Source: Sphingomonas sp. CL5.1
GTDB lineage: Bacteria; Pseudomonadota; Alphaproteobacteria; Sphingomonadales; Sphingomonadaceae
Reading direction: 5' to 3'
DNA: 64,000 bases
Assembly: GCF_013344685.1 (NCBI RefSeq)
Contig: NZ_CP050137.1
Span: 3,217,001 to 3,281,000, forward strand
The position numbers and the translations under genes are program-made. The notes under the pieces are model-generated. The model had not been told where the DNA came from. It was given only the letters and a program-made list of their open reading frames with translations, and did no database searches. Positions 16,299-26,051 of this stretch are shown here, in pieces (position 1 is the first letter of the stretch; every line of letters starts with the position of its first letter).

Positions 16299-16856
16299 AT
16301 GAGCGAAGCCGAAGTCCACGAAAAGGCCGCCGAGGTGCTGCGCTTCTGGTTCGGGTTGTCGCCCGACAGGCATTTCGCAAAAGACGCCGCGCTGGATCGC
16401 GAGATTGCGGAGAGGTTCGGCGCATTGCGCGACGCGGTGCTCGCCGCCGGTGCTGCCGGTTGGCGGGAGGCGCCGGATACGTTGCTCGCGGCGGTCATCC
16501 TGCTCGATCAATTCTCCCGCAATATCCACCGCGATTCGCCGCGTGCCTATGAAGCCGATCCGCTCGCCCTGGCACTGACGCTGTCCGCGATCGAGCGCGG
16601 CTGGGACGAAGGCTATGCGCCGGAGGAGCGGGCGTTCCTGTATCTGCCGCTGATGCACGCGGAGAGCGAGGCGATGCAGGCGCTGAGCGTAGAGAAATAC
16701 ACCGCGCTGGGGCTACCGGAGAACCTGCGCTTCGCTCGCGACCATGCCGCCGTGATCGCGTGCTTCGGCCGCTATCCCAGCCGCAATGCCGCGCTCGGCC
16801 GGGAATCGACGCAAGAGGAAGAAGAATATCTCAGCCAGCCAGGCGCTGGCTGGTGA
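16299..16856 (+). CDS. DUF924 family protein
   Basis: A 185-aa protein of the DUF924 family, with AAEVLRFWFGLSPDRHFAKD near the start, LLDQFSRNIHRDSPRAYEADPLAL in the middle and CFGRYPSRNAALGRESTQEEEEYL at the end. The fold is helical and TPR-like; the biochemical role is unknown. Its ATG lies 16 bp from the divergent mtaB start, so its promoter must overlap mtaB coding sequence. The 3' end overlaps the convergent EAL gene by 26 bp. Confidence 0.85.
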   Translation: MSEAEVHEKAAEVLRFWFGLSPDRHFAKDAALDREIAERFGALRDAVLAAGAAGWREAPDTLLAAVILLDQFSRNIHRDSPRAYEADPLALALTLSAIERGWDEGYAPEERAFLYLPLMHAESEAMQALSVEKYTALGLPENLRFARDHAAVIACFGRYPSRNAALGRESTQEEEEYLSQPGAGW

Positions 16857-18210
16857 CCGTTGTGGGGATGAGGCGCTGCTCGGCGAGCATCCGCCGCGTC
16901 TGCATCAGGCTCATCGGCTGGCCGAACAGATAGCCCTGGCCGATCGTGCAGCCCATCGCGCGCAAGCGCTCGGCGATCCGCATGCTTTCCACGCCCTCCG
17001 CCACGATCGGCAGGTTGAGGCTCTCGCCGAGACGCAGGATCGCGTCGGCGATCGAGGCGCGCGCCGGATCGTCGGTCATCGCGGTGACGATCGAATGGTC
17101 GATCTTGATGCGGTCGAACGGCAGCGCGCGCAAATGGGTGAGGCTCGACACGCCGGTGCCGAAATCGTCCAGCGCGACGCGCACGCCCTGCGCCTTCAGG
17201 CTCTCGATGATCGAAGGGGCGATGCCGTGCGGATCCATCAACGCACCCTCGGTCAGTTCGATCTCCAGCCGGGATGGCGGATAGCCAAGCTCGGTGAGCA
17301 GGCGGATCACTTTCTGCGCGAGCCACGGATCGCGCATTTCCGGCACCGCGCAATTGACCGACAGCACCAGCCGCGCGTCCCAGTCCTTCGCGGCGCATAG
17401 CGCCTGCCGCATCACCGAGAGCGTCAGGTCCGAGATCAGGCCACGCTCACGCGCGATGTCGATGAAATGCGCCGGTGCGATCGTGCCGTGGACCGGATGT
17501 TCCCACCGCGCGAGCACCTCGAAGCCGAGCAGTTCGCCACTCTGGAGATCAACCACCGGCTCGAAATAGGGAGCGATCGCGCCGCTTCCGATCGCTTCGG
17601 GCAGGCTGTGCGCGATGGTGTCGCGCGCGCGGCGCTGGACGGCCATTTCGTCCTCGAACCACAGGCTGCGCTCGCCGCGCATGCGGGCGACCATCGCGGC
17701 GATATCGGCGGCCTCAAGAAGCGGCTCGATCGAGCCGCTTTCGCGATCCGACCGCGCGAGGCCGATCGAGGCCCCGCGCGCCGCCGCGCTTTCCTGGTGG
17801 GCGAGGAACGAAGTGAGCCGTCCGACGAGTTGATCCGGGGCATTGGGCGAATGGGATTCGACGGTCAGCACGCAGGCGAGCTGTGTCGGGCCGACGATGC
17901 CGGCCAGCGTCTCCCCCGGAAGCATCGCGGTGATCGCCGGGGCAACGTCGCCGATCGCGCCCACCGGCGCTTCCGGCCCGACATCGATGGCGATGACGGC
18001 GACGACGCGATCCCCGGAGCGCGTGAGGATCTGCGTTCCAGCCTCGATGAAGCCCTGTCGATTCGAAAGGCCCGTCGCGGGATCGCGCGGGATCGCCCGA
18101 TTGAGACGCGGCGACAGCGGCTCGCCGTGCAGATCCGGACGGCGCCGGATGATGAGGACGGTGGCCAGCACGAGGGCGCCCAATAAAGCGATAACGGGGA
18201 GAACTTCCAT
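16831..18210 (-). CDS. Membrane-anchored EAL-domain c-di-GMP phosphodiesterase with degenerate GGDEF
   Basis: A 459-aa protein: one N-terminal membrane helix (about 4-20), a GGDEF-like domain (about 45-185) where the signature has decayed to GPTQL, and a C-terminal EAL domain (about 200-450). The EAL domain keeps FEVLARWEHP (the EVL variant), LSVNCAV, LEIELTEGALM, ALDDFGTG, RIKIDHS, AEGVES and GQGYLFG, so the metal-binding and catalytic residues look intact and c-di-GMP hydrolysis is expected. The GGDEF remnant may be regulatory. The start at 18210 gives a clean signal-anchor with AAGG eight bases upstream. Confidence 0.88.
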   Translation of the reverse strand: MEVLPVIALLGALVLATVLIIRRRPDLHGEPLSPRLNRAIPRDPATGLSNRQGFIEAGTQILTRSGDRVVAVIAIDVGPEAPVGAIGDVAPAITAMLPGETLAGIVGPTQLACVLTVESHSPNAPDQLVGRLTSFLAHQESAAARGASIGLARSDRESGSIEPLLEAADIAAMVARMRGERSLWFEDEMAVQRRARDTIAHSLPEAIGSGAIAPYFEPVVDLQSGELLGFEVLARWEHPVHGTIAPAHFIDIARERGLISDLTLSVMRQALCAAKDWDARLVLSVNCAVPEMRDPWLAQKVIRLLTELGYPPSRLEIELTEGALMDPHGIAPSIIESLKAQGVRVALDDFGTGVSSLTHLRALPFDRIKIDHSIVTAMTDDPARASIADAILRLGESLNLPIVAEGVESMRIAERLRAMGCTIGQGYLFGQPMSLMQTRRMLAEQRLIPTTVTSQRLAG

Positions 18211-18294
18211 CGATGACCTTATCCTGACCGCGCCGTTGGCATGTCGCACGGGCGGGGTGTAGAAGGGGTTAAGGGGCAGGTGCTTGCTTCCGCA

Positions 18295-18398
18295 GGCGCT
18301 TTCCACTAGGAGCCGCGCCACGTTCCGACGTTGAACGCTGAAGGAAAGCGCCCATGTGGTGCACGCTGGCCGGCGAGGTTTCGCCCGCCGGCGCTTTT
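18295..18398 (+). ncRNA. Possible structured RNA upstream of ffh
   Basis: Between the EAL gene and ffh, ten-base perfect arms ggcgctttcc (18295-18304) and ggaaagcgcc (18343-18352) enclose an inner cgttc/gaacg hairpin (18321-18337). A second hairpin follows, gccggcg (18369-18375) / cgccggc (18386-18392), and then gctttt, which looks like a terminator. Together they could be a small RNA of about 100 nt or an ffh 5' leader. It does not contain the ggaagcagcc core of SRP RNA. Strand is inferred from the T run. Confidence 0.45.
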
Positions 18399-18463
18399 GT
18401 GTTTGGGGCCGGACCTCCACCCCGGCTGTTGCGGGCGGTGGGCGGATATAGTTGGGATTCTGG

Positions 18464-19945
18464 ATGTTCGACAGCCTGAGTGATCGTCTTGGCGGAGTGT
18501 TCGACCGGCTGCGCGGCCGTGGCGCGCTGACCGAGGCGGACGTGCGCCAGGCGATGCGCGAGGTCCGCATCGCGCTGATCGAGGCGGACGTGGCGCTGCC
18601 GGTGGCGCGGCAGTTTGTCGAAGACGCGACCGAAAAAGCGGTCGGGCAGAACGTGTTGCGCTCCGTCACGCCGGGGCAGCAGGTCGTCAAGATCGTCCAT
18701 GACGCGCTGGTCGACATGCTCGGCGGCAAGGAGCCGCAGGACGCGGAGCTTGATCTGAACGCCGCGCCGCCGGCCGTCATCATGATGGTCGGCCTGCAAG
18801 GCTCGGGCAAGACGACCACCACCGCCAAGATCGCCAGGCGCCTCGCGGGCAGGGAGCGCAAGAAGGTGCTGATGGCGTCGCTCGACGTCAATCGCCCGGC
18901 CGCGCAGGAGCAGCTCGCCACGCTCGGCACGCAGGTCGAGGTGCAGACGCTGTCGATCGTCGCCGGCCAGCAGCCGGTCGATATCGCGCGGCGCGCGTTG
19001 CAGGCGGCGAAGCTGCAAGGCTTCGATGTGCTGATGCTCGATACGGCGGGCCGCCTCCATGTCGATCAGGCGCTGATGGACGAGATGAAGGCCGTGGCGG
19101 AGATCGCGCGACCGCAGGAAATCCTGCTCGTCGTCGATTCGCTGACGGGCCAGGATGCGATCAACGTCGCGCAGAGCTTCTCGGCGCAGGTGCCGCTGAC
19201 CGGCGTGGTGCTGACCCGCATGGACGGCGATGCGCGCGGCGGCGCGGCGCTGTCCATGCGCGCCGTCACCGGCAAGCCGATCAAGTTCGCCGGCACCGGC
19301 GAGAAGATGGACGCGATCGAGGCGTTCCATCCCGAGCGGGTCGCCGGCCGCATCCTCGGCATGGGCGACGTCGTGTCGCTGGTCGAGCGCGCGGCGGAGG
19401 CGATCCAGCAGGAGGACGCCGAGCGCATGGCCGCGCGGCTCGCCAAGGGCCAGTTCGACATGGACGACCTGCGCGGCCAGCTCGCGCAGATGCGGCGGAT
19501 GGGCGGGCTGGGCGCGCTCGCCGGCATGATCCCCGGCATGAAGAAGGCGCAGGCTGCGATGGCCTCCGGCGCAGTGGACGAGCGCATCCTGCTCCGCATG
19601 GACGCGATGATCACCTCGATGACGCGCAAGGAGCGCGCCAAGCCCGAGCTTATCAACGCCAAGCGCAAGATCCGTATCGCCAAGGGTAGCGGGACGACCG
19701 TGCAGGACGTCAACAAGCTGCTCAAGATGCACCAGGAAATGTCCACCGCGATGAAGCGCATCAGGAAGATGGGCGGCATCAAGGGGATGATGGCGATGCT
19801 CGGCAAGGGCGGCCTCGGCGGGCTGGGCAATGCGCTCGGCGGGCCGGAGCTTGGCGACGTGCTGGGCAAGGCGGGCGGCGGCTTGCCGGGGCTGCCCGGT
19901 GGCACGGGCGGGCTTCCGCCAGGGTTTCCGAAATTCAAGAAATAA
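18464..19945 (+). CDS. ffh: Signal recognition particle protein Ffh
   Basis: A 493-aa SRP GTPase. N domain (about 1-90), G domain with GLQGSGKTTTTAKIA, DTAGRLHVDQALMDEM and TRMDGDARGGAAL, then a methionine-rich M domain (about 300-440) that binds SRP RNA and signal peptides. The C terminus ends in a Gly/Leu/Pro-rich tail (LGGLGNALGG...LPPGFPKF). The ATG at 18464 begins at the conserved MFDSLSDRLGG. The same chromosome region also carries ftsY. rpsP follows 33 bp later. Confidence 0.97.
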   Translation: MFDSLSDRLGGVFDRLRGRGALTEADVRQAMREVRIALIEADVALPVARQFVEDATEKAVGQNVLRSVTPGQQVVKIVHDALVDMLGGKEPQDAELDLNAAPPAVIMMVGLQGSGKTTTTAKIARRLAGRERKKVLMASLDVNRPAAQEQLATLGTQVEVQTLSIVAGQQPVDIARRALQAAKLQGFDVLMLDTAGRLHVDQALMDEMKAVAEIARPQEILLVVDSLTGQDAINVAQSFSAQVPLTGVVLTRMDGDARGGAALSMRAVTGKPIKFAGTGEKMDAIEAFHPERVAGRILGMGDVVSLVERAAEAIQQEDAERMAARLAKGQFDMDDLRGQLAQMRRMGGLGALAGMIPGMKKAQAAMASGAVDERILLRMDAMITSMTRKERAKPELINAKRKIRIAKGSGTTVQDVNKLLKMHQEMSTAMKRIRKMGGIKGMMAMLGKGGLGGLGNALGGPELGDVLGKAGGGLPGLPGGTGGLPPGFPKFKK

Positions 19946-19978
19946 GTTAATTTAGATAGTTGGAAGGAAGAATTAACA

Positions 19979-20431
19979 ATGGCTCTCAGCATTCGCTTGT
20001 CGCGTGGCGGCTCCAAGAAGCGTCCTTACTACCGCATCGTCGTGGCCGATGCCCGTTCGCCGCGTGACGGCAAGTTCATCGAGAAGATCGGCAACTACAA
20101 CCCGCTGCTCAAGAAGGACGACGAGAAGCGCATCGTGCTCGATGCCGATCGCGCGAAGCATTGGCTGGGCGTGGGCGCGCAGCCGACCGATCGCGTCGCC
20201 CGCTTCCTCGACGCCGCCGGCGTGCGTGAGCGCGCGGCCCGCAGCAATCCGAAGAAGGGCGAGCCGGGCGACAAGGCCAAGGAGCGCGCCGAGGAGCGTG
20301 CCGAGAAGCTGAAGGCCGCCGAGGAAGCGCAGAACGAGGCGCAGGAAGTCGTCGCGGCCGAGGTCGAGGCGGCCACCGAGGAGCCGACGCCGGAGGGCGA
20401 GCAGGTCGCCGAAGCGACCTCCGAGCAGTAA
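19979..20431 (+). CDS. rpsP: 30S ribosomal protein S16 with long acidic tail
   Basis: A 150-aa S16. The core (1-85, [33 protein letters not shown]) is standard. About 60 extra residues form a charged, Ala/Glu-rich helix ([24 protein letters not shown]) not found in the short enterobacterial protein but known in alphaproteobacteria. Ribosome binding is helped by ggaaggaag upstream. It opens the rpsP-rimM-trmD-rplS group. Confidence 0.97.
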   Translation: MALSIRLSRGGSKKRPYYRIVVADARSPRDGKFIEKIGNYNPLLKKDDEKRIVLDADRAKHWLGVGAQPTDRVARFLDAAGVRERAARSNPKKGEPGDKAKERAEERAEKLKAAEEAQNEAQEVVAAEVEAATEEPTPEGEQVAEATSEQ

Positions 20432-20482
20432 GGTCGGGCAAGGGTCGCGGGTGCCGCTCGCGATCCTTCCGGTCCTGGCGCG

Positions 20483-20977
20483 ATGAGCGACAAGGCTGTC
20501 CCCACCGAACCCGAGGTCGTTCTCGCGGCCGTCATCGGCGCGCATGGCGTGACCGGCGAGGTGCGGCTCAAGGTGTTCGCCGACGATCTTGGCGCGCATC
20601 GCTCGTTCAATCGCGGCGCGCTCACGCTGAAGGCGTTACGCGACGGCCCGAGCGGCGCGATCGCGCGTTTCGCCGAGGTGGGCGACCGCAATCGCGCCGA
20701 GGCGCTGCGCGGCACGGAGCTTTCCGTGCCGCGATCGGCGCTGCCTCCGCTCGGCGAGGGCGAATATTATCATTGCGATCTGATCGGCCTGGCGGCGGTT
20801 TCGAGCGACGGCGACGCGCTGGGTCGCGTCGTGGCGGTCGAGAATTTCGGCGCGGGCGACGTGATCGAGATCGAGCGCGCCAATGGCAAGCGCTTCATGG
20901 TGCCGATGCGCGCCGAGGCGGTGCCGGAATGGAATGGCGAGCGGCTGGTGGTTGCCGCGTCTTTCGTCGATGGTTGA
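20483..20977 (+). CDS. rimM: Ribosome maturation factor RimM
   Basis: A 164-aa RimM that assists 30S maturation by binding S19. The N-terminal barrel starts with VVLAAVIGAHGVTGEVRLKVF and the C-terminal PRC-like barrel contains YYHCDLIGLAAVSSDGDALGRVVAVENFGAGDVIEI. It lies 51 bp after rpsP. The usual next gene, trmD, is displaced by a serine hydrolase gene. Confidence 0.95.
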   Translation: MSDKAVPTEPEVVLAAVIGAHGVTGEVRLKVFADDLGAHRSFNRGALTLKALRDGPSGAIARFAEVGDRNRAEALRGTELSVPRSALPPLGEGEYYHCDLIGLAAVSSDGDALGRVVAVENFGAGDVIEIERANGKRFMVPMRAEAVPEWNGERLVVAASFVDG

Positions 20978-21038
20978 GGCATCACCGCCGCGCCCTTCGG
21001 CGGCATGATCGCGCAATTCGATATGGGGGGATCAGGCG

Positions 21039-22577
21039 ATGATTCGTAAGACCGCCGCGACGCTGGTCGTTCTGGCCATGGCAACTGCCGCCACCGCACC
21101 GCCGCAGGCCGCCGTCGCCCCGGCGTCCACGGCCGAAACGCCGCGGACGATCGAGGCGATGGCGCCGCAACTGACCACCTATTTCGATACATGGATGAAG
21201 GATGCGCACGTCCCCGGCCTTGTCTTCGGCGTGGTGAAGGACGGCAGGCTCGTGCTGGTGCGCGGTCTGGGCGTGCAGGACCCGGCGACGGGCGCGCCGG
21301 TGACGGCGGACAGCAGCTTCCGCATCGCATCCATGTCCAAGGCGTTCACCGCGCTCGCGATCCTCAAGCTGCGCGATGCCGGCAAGCTGTCGCTCGACGC
21401 GCCGGCCGAACGCTACGTGCCGGAATTGGCGAACTGGCGCTATCCGACCAAGGACTCGCCGCGCATCACGGTGGCGGACCTGCTCCATCACGTCGCCGGC
21501 TTCGTCGAGGACAATCCCTGGGGCGACCGGCAGCAGCCGTTGCCCGAGGCCGACTTCACCGCGCTGCTGAAAGCCGGTGTCCCCTTCGCGCGGGCGCCGG
21601 AGTTGAAGATGGAATATTCGAATCTCGGCTATGCGACGCTCGGGCGGATCGTCTCGAACGTCTCGGGGATGCCCTACGAGCGCTATATCCGGCGCGAGAT
21701 CATGACGCCGCTCGGTATGAAATCGACCGGCTATGACGTGGCGGGCCTGCCGCGGGGCAAGCGCGCGCTCGGCTATCGCTGGCAGGAGGACGCGGCCGGC
21801 AAATGGGGCTGGGTGCGCGAGCCGGACATGGCGGACGGCGCGTTCGGCGCGATGGGCGGCGTGCAGACCAATGCCAACGACTATTGGCGCTGGGTCGCCT
21901 TCCTCCTTTCCGCCTGGCCCGCGCGCGACGACGCCGACAACGGCCCGGTTCGGCGCGGCACCGTGCGGCAGATCGTGGAAGGCGCGAACTTCGTCGAGAC
22001 GAGCGAGCGCGCCGCCGCGCTCGGTGCGCCGTGCCGGCAGTCACGCGCTTACGGGAAGGGCTGGTTCGTGGTGTCCGATTGCGATCTCGGGCGCGTCGCC
22101 ACCCATACCGGGGGCTATCCGGGGTACGGCTCGGTCGTCGCGCTGCTGCCGGAAGCGGGCGTGGGCGTGTTCGCCTTCGCGAACCGGACCTATGGCGCGC
22201 CGAGCCTGCCGGCGTTCCAGGCGCTGATCGCGTTGCGCGCCGCCGGGCTGGCGGCGGACCGGCCGATCCCGGTCTCGCCCGGACTGGCCGACGCCTATCG
22301 TGCGGCCAGGGCGAGCTGGCGGAGCGGCGATCCGGCGAGCGCGCCGCTCGCGATGAACGTCCCGCTCGATCGCGACCTTGCGCGGCGGCGGGCCGATATC
22401 GCGGCACTCAAGGCGAAGGTCGGCGCGTGCGCGATGGGCGAGGCGATCGTCCCCACCTCCGCGATGGAGGGGACATTCGTGTGGCACTGCGCGACCGGCA
22501 AGGTCGCCGGCCGCGTCCAGCGCGCGCCGACGCCAGCGCTGAGCCTGCAGGTTCTGGATTTCAAGCCGGCGCCGTGA
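21039..22577 (+). CDS. Exported serine hydrolase, class C beta-lactamase family
   Basis: A 512-aa protein with a signal peptide (cleavage likely near residue 20-27) and a beta-lactamase/DD-peptidase fold. The nucleophile motif is SMSK (Ser98, Lys101) and the second motif is YSN (Tyr193, Asn195); a [10 protein letters not shown] stretch fits the third motif. Family members include EstB-type esterases and D-aminopeptidases, so substrate is uncertain and antibiotic resistance should not be assumed. It sits between rimM and trmD and its stop overlaps the trmD GTG start, so it is coupled to a ribosomal operon. Confidence 0.87.
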   Translation: MIRKTAATLVVLAMATAATAPPQAAVAPASTAETPRTIEAMAPQLTTYFDTWMKDAHVPGLVFGVVKDGRLVLVRGLGVQDPATGAPVTADSSFRIASMSKAFTALAILKLRDAGKLSLDAPAERYVPELANWRYPTKDSPRITVADLLHHVAGFVEDNPWGDRQQPLPEADFTALLKAGVPFARAPELKMEYSNLGYATLGRIVSNVSGMPYERYIRREIMTPLGMKSTGYDVAGLPRGKRALGYRWQEDAAGKWGWVREPDMADGAFGAMGGVQTNANDYWRWVAFLLSAWPARDDADNGPVRRGTVRQIVEGANFVETSERAAALGAPCRQSRAYGKGWFVVSDCDLGRVATHTGGYPGYGSVVALLPEAGVGVFAFANRTYGAPSLPAFQALIALRAAGLAADRPIPVSPGLADAYRAARASWRSGDPASAPLAMNVPLDRDLARRRADIAALKAKVGACAMGEAIVPTSAMEGTFVWHCATGKVAGRVQRAPTPALSLQVLDFKPAP

Positions 22578-23293
22578 CCTTCGCCGCCACCGTCCTCACG
22601 CTCTACCCGGAGATGTTCCCCGGCCCGCTCGGCCTGTCGCTGGCGGGGCGCGCGCTGGGCGAGGGGCGCTGGTCGCTCGATGCGCTCAACATCCGCGATT
22701 TCGCCACTGACAGGCACCGCTCGGTCGACGACACGCCGGCGGGCGGCGGGGCAGGGATGGTGCTGCGCGCCGATGTCGTGGCGCGCGCGGTGGATCATGT
22801 GTCTGACGGCCGCCCGATCCTGGCGATGACGCCGCGCGGCAAGCCGCTCGCCCAGGCGCGCGTGCGCGAACTCGCGGCCGGTCCCGGCGCGATCGTCCTG
22901 TGCGGCCGGTTCGAGGGTTTCGATGAACGCCTGTTCGAGGCACGCGCGATCGAGGAAATCGCGATCGGCGACTATGTGCTCTCCGGCGGTGAGATGGGGG
23001 CGCTCGTCCTGCTCGACGCTTGCGTTCGGCTGCTTCCCGGCGTAATGGGCGCGGCTTCCAGCGGTGACGAGGAAAGCTTCGAAAGCGGCCTCCTCGAATA
23101 TCCGCACTATACCCGACCTTATGAATGGGAAGGGCGCACGATCCCCGAAGTGCTGCGATCGGGGGATCATGCGAGGATCGCCGCCTGGCGGAAACAACGG
23201 GCGGAGGACGACACACGGCTAAGGCGGCCGGACCTTTGGGAACGTCACACCGGCGTTCGGGTCGACCGCCCTCTGGCGCGCGGCGAGGATTGA
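22574..23293 (+). CDS. trmD: tRNA (guanine37-N1)-methyltransferase TrmD
   Basis: A 239-aa SPOUT methyltransferase that makes m1G37 and prevents frameshifting. It has the start [18 protein letters not shown], the knot motif [12 protein letters not shown], and [29 protein letters not shown] with [11 protein letters not shown] after it. The start is a GTG at 22574 that overlaps the upstream stop (GTGA); the frame reads upstream only as a shadow of the serine hydrolase. rplS follows 13 bp later. Confidence 0.96.
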   Translation: MTFAATVLTLYPEMFPGPLGLSLAGRALGEGRWSLDALNIRDFATDRHRSVDDTPAGGGAGMVLRADVVARAVDHVSDGRPILAMTPRGKPLAQARVRELAAGPGAIVLCGRFEGFDERLFEARAIEEIAIGDYVLSGGEMGALVLLDACVRLLPGVMGAASSGDEESFESGLLEYPHYTRPYEWEGRTIPEVLRSGDHARIAAWRKQRAEDDTRLRRPDLWERHTGVRVDRPLARGED

Positions 23294-23306
23294 GGACGTA
23301 ACGCAA

Positions 23307-23693
23307 ATGAACCTGATCCAGCAGCTCGAAGCCGAGCAGATCGAGAAGCTGACCGCGCAGCGCGCGATCCCCGAATTCCGCCCCGGCGATACGCTGAAGG
23401 TCGGCGTGAAGGTGGTCGAGGGCGAGCGCACCCGTGTCCAGAATTACGAGGGCGTGTGCATCGCGCGCTCGAACAAGGGCATGGGTTCCAGCTTCACCGT
23501 GCGCAAGCTGTCGTTCGGCGAGGGCGTGGAGCGCGTCTTCCCGCTTTATTCGCCGAACATCGATTCGATCGAGGTGGTGCGCAAGGGTGCGGTCCGCCGC
23601 GCCAAGCTGTATTACCTGCGTGGTCGCACCGGCAAGGCGGCGCGTATCGCCGAGCGTCGCGACAACCGCACCACGGTTGCCGCCGCCGAGTGA
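23307..23693 (+). CDS. rplS: 50S ribosomal protein L19
   Basis: A 128-aa L19 with the conserved [43 protein letters not shown] and [21 protein letters not shown] blocks. It sits at the 30S-50S interface. It is the last gene of the group and is followed by a strong terminator. Confidence 0.97.
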   Translation: MNLIQQLEAEQIEKLTAQRAIPEFRPGDTLKVGVKVVEGERTRVQNYEGVCIARSNKGMGSSFTVRKLSFGEGVERVFPLYSPNIDSIEVVRKGAVRRAKLYYLRGRTGKAARIAERRDNRTTVAAAE

Positions 23694-23720
23694 TCGCCGC
23701 CCGGCGTTGACTTGCCGAAA

Positions 23721-23758
23721 GGGCGCGGACGCGATGCCGTCCGCGCCCTTTCTCTTTT
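23721..23758 (+). terminator. Rho-independent terminator after rplS
   Basis: An 11-bp perfect stem, gggcgcggacg (23721-23731) with cgtccgcgccc (23738-23748), and a six-base loop, followed by tttctctttt. It closes the ffh/rpsP/rimM/trmD/rplS region. Confidence 0.93.
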
Positions 23759-23815
23759 CCCGGCTTGTTTTTTCGCGGCGGTCGGGCTTTCCCGTGGCAA
23801 TTCACGGAGAAAGAT

Positions 23816-26041
23816 ATGCGCGCATGGCCGCTCGCGATTGCCCTTGCCTGTTCCGCCGCGAACTTCGCGGTGCCCGCCGTGGCTGAGACGGTCGCCGCGC
23901 CGCAGGCGCTGACGCTTGAACGCGTCTTCGCCAGCCCGGACCTGTCCGGCCCACAGCCGCAGGCGCTGCGCCTCTCGCCCGACGGATCGCTGCTGACGTT
24001 GGTGCGCAACCGCGCCGACGAGCGTACCCGCTACGACCTCTGGGCGATCGACACGCGTACCGGCGCCGAGCGGATGCTGGTCGATTCGCGCCAGGTCGGC
24101 AGCGGCGCGGCGCTGTCCGAGGCCGAGAAGATGCAGCGCGAACGCGACCGCTCCAAGACCGGCAAGACCGGCGTGCTCGATTACGACTGGTCGCCCGACA
24201 GCCGCTCGCTGCTGGTGCCGGTCGACGGCGAATTGTTCCTCGCCGACCTTGCCGGCGGGACGCGCCGGATCGAGGGGACCAAGGGCGTGCTCAACCCGGC
24301 GATCTCGCCGCGCGGCGGCTTCCTGAGCTTCGTGCGCGACCAGAACCTGTGGGTCCAGCCGCTCGCGGGCGGCGCGGCGCGCGCGCTGACCAGCGGGGGC
24401 GGGGGCACCGTCCATTTCGGCGAGGCGGAGTTCGTCGCGCAGGAGGAGATGGATCGCCGCACCGGCTATTGGTGGTCGCCGGACGACAGGCTTCTCGCGG
24501 TCGAGCGGTTCGACGAGGCGCCGGTGAAGGTGTTCACACGCGCGGCGATCGGCGCGTCGGGCACCAATATCTATCAGCAGCGCTATCCTGCCGCCGGCAC
24601 GCCCAATGCGCTGGTCGAGCTGTGGGTGATGCGCGCCGACGGCTCCGGGCAGGTGAAGGTCGATCTCGGCGCCGATCCCGATTTCTATCTCGCCCGCGTC
24701 AACTGGCTGCCGGACGGATCGGCGCTGCTCGTCCAGCGCGAGAGCCGGGATCAGCGCGCGCTCGATATGCTGCGCATCGATCCGGCGACCGGCAACGCGA
24801 CGGTGATGTTCACCGAAAAGGCCGGCGAGAAAAGCTGGATCAACCTGTCGGACGCCTATCGCGTGATGCCGGACGGCAGCCTGCTCTGGCGGTCGGAGCG
24901 CGACGGCTTCGCGCACCTCTATCGCTGGAAAGCGGGCAAATGGACCCAGCTCACCAAGGGCGACTGGGTGGTGAGCGCGCTGGTCGGGGTGGACGACGCC
25001 TCCGGCCGGATCTTCTTCACCGGCAATCGCGACGGGGTGCTGGAGCAGCATCTCTACGCGCTGGAGCCGGACGGCCACCGGATCACCCGCTTGACCGAGG
25101 CGGGGTGGTGGAACGGCGCCAGCGCCGATGCGCGCGGCTCGCGGTTCATCATCACCCGCTCCAATTCTGACCAGCCGCCGCAGACCTATCTCGCCGATGC
25201 GAACGGCAAACGGCTGTCGTGGATCAATCAGAATGCGGTGGCGGGCGATCACCCCTATGCGCCCTATCTGGCGGCCCAGCGCCCGACCGGGTTCGGCACG
25301 CTCAAGGCGGCGGACGGCACGACGCTCTACTGGAAGATGATCGCCCCGCCGCTGGAGCCGGGGAAGAAATACCCCGTGTTCTTCCAGCATTACGGCGGAC
25401 CGGGCAGCCAGACGGTGACACGGGCGTGGAACCCGCCGCTGATGCAATATCTCGCGCGGCAGGGCTGGATCGTGTTCCAGCTCGATAATCGCGGATCGCC
25501 CAATCGCGGCAAGAAGTTCGAGGATGCGATCTGGCACGCGATGGGCACGGTGGAGGTGGAGGATCAGCTTGCCGGCGCCCGCTACCTGAAGTCGCTGCCG
25601 TTCGTGGACGGGGACAGGATCGCTACCTACGGCTGGTCCTATGGCGGCTATATGTCGCTGAAGATGCTGGAGAAGAATCCCGGCGTCTATGCCGCCGCCG
25701 TCGCCGGCGCGCCGGTCACGGACTGGTCGCTGTACGACACGCATTACACCGAGCGCTACATGGGCGACCCGGCGAAGGACGCCGCCGGTTATGCCGCCTC
25801 CAGCGCATTGCCGGACGCGACGGGCATCCGCGATCCCCTGCTCATCATGCACGGCATGGCGGACGACAACGTGTTCCTCGACAACACCACCGCCTTCGCC
25901 GCGCGGCTCCAGGCGGCGGACATGAAGTTCGAGATGATGCTCTATCCCGGCAAGACGCACGGCGCGGTGCGCGAAATCCATCCATGGACGACGATGCTCG
26001 ATTTCCTCGACCGGACGGTGAAGAACAAGCCCGCGCGATAA
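23816..26041 (+). CDS. Exported S9 prolyl oligopeptidase-family dipeptidyl peptidase (DPP-IV type)
   Basis: A 741-aa secreted peptidase. The signal peptide is MRAWPLAIALACSAANFAVPAVA, which decides the start at 23816 with cggagaaag before it. A beta-propeller (about 50-480) contains the DPP-IV acidic motif EFVAQEEMDR. The alpha/beta hydrolase domain has Ser608 (YGWSYGGYMS), Asp683 (HGMADDNV) and His715 (KTHG). DPP-IV enzymes release X-Pro dipeptides. The gene is alone on its transcript after the rplS terminator, although mgtC follows within 10 bp. Confidence 0.92.
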   Translation: MRAWPLAIALACSAANFAVPAVAETVAAPQALTLERVFASPDLSGPQPQALRLSPDGSLLTLVRNRADERTRYDLWAIDTRTGAERMLVDSRQVGSGAALSEAEKMQRERDRSKTGKTGVLDYDWSPDSRSLLVPVDGELFLADLAGGTRRIEGTKGVLNPAISPRGGFLSFVRDQNLWVQPLAGGAARALTSGGGGTVHFGEAEFVAQEEMDRRTGYWWSPDDRLLAVERFDEAPVKVFTRAAIGASGTNIYQQRYPAAGTPNALVELWVMRADGSGQVKVDLGADPDFYLARVNWLPDGSALLVQRESRDQRALDMLRIDPATGNATVMFTEKAGEKSWINLSDAYRVMPDGSLLWRSERDGFAHLYRWKAGKWTQLTKGDWVVSALVGVDDASGRIFFTGNRDGVLEQHLYALEPDGHRITRLTEAGWWNGASADARGSRFIITRSNSDQPPQTYLADANGKRLSWINQNAVAGDHPYAPYLAAQRPTGFGTLKAADGTTLYWKMIAPPLEPGKKYPVFFQHYGGPGSQTVTRAWNPPLMQYLARQGWIVFQLDNRGSPNRGKKFEDAIWHAMGTVEVEDQLAGARYLKSLPFVDGDRIATYGWSYGGYMSLKMLEKNPGVYAAAVAGAPVTDWSLYDTHYTERYMGDPAKDAAGYAASSALPDATGIRDPLLIMHGMADDNVFLDNTTAFAARLQAADMKFEMMLYPGKTHGAVREIHPWTTMLDFLDRTVKNKPAR

Positions 26042-26051
26042 GGGGCCGGCG

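Noticed and set aside
18290-18400. SRP (4.5S) RNA gene upstream of ffh
   Set aside because: The position is suggestive, but the conserved ggaagcagcc core and apical loop of SRP RNA are missing; kept only as an unidentified structured RNA candidate.
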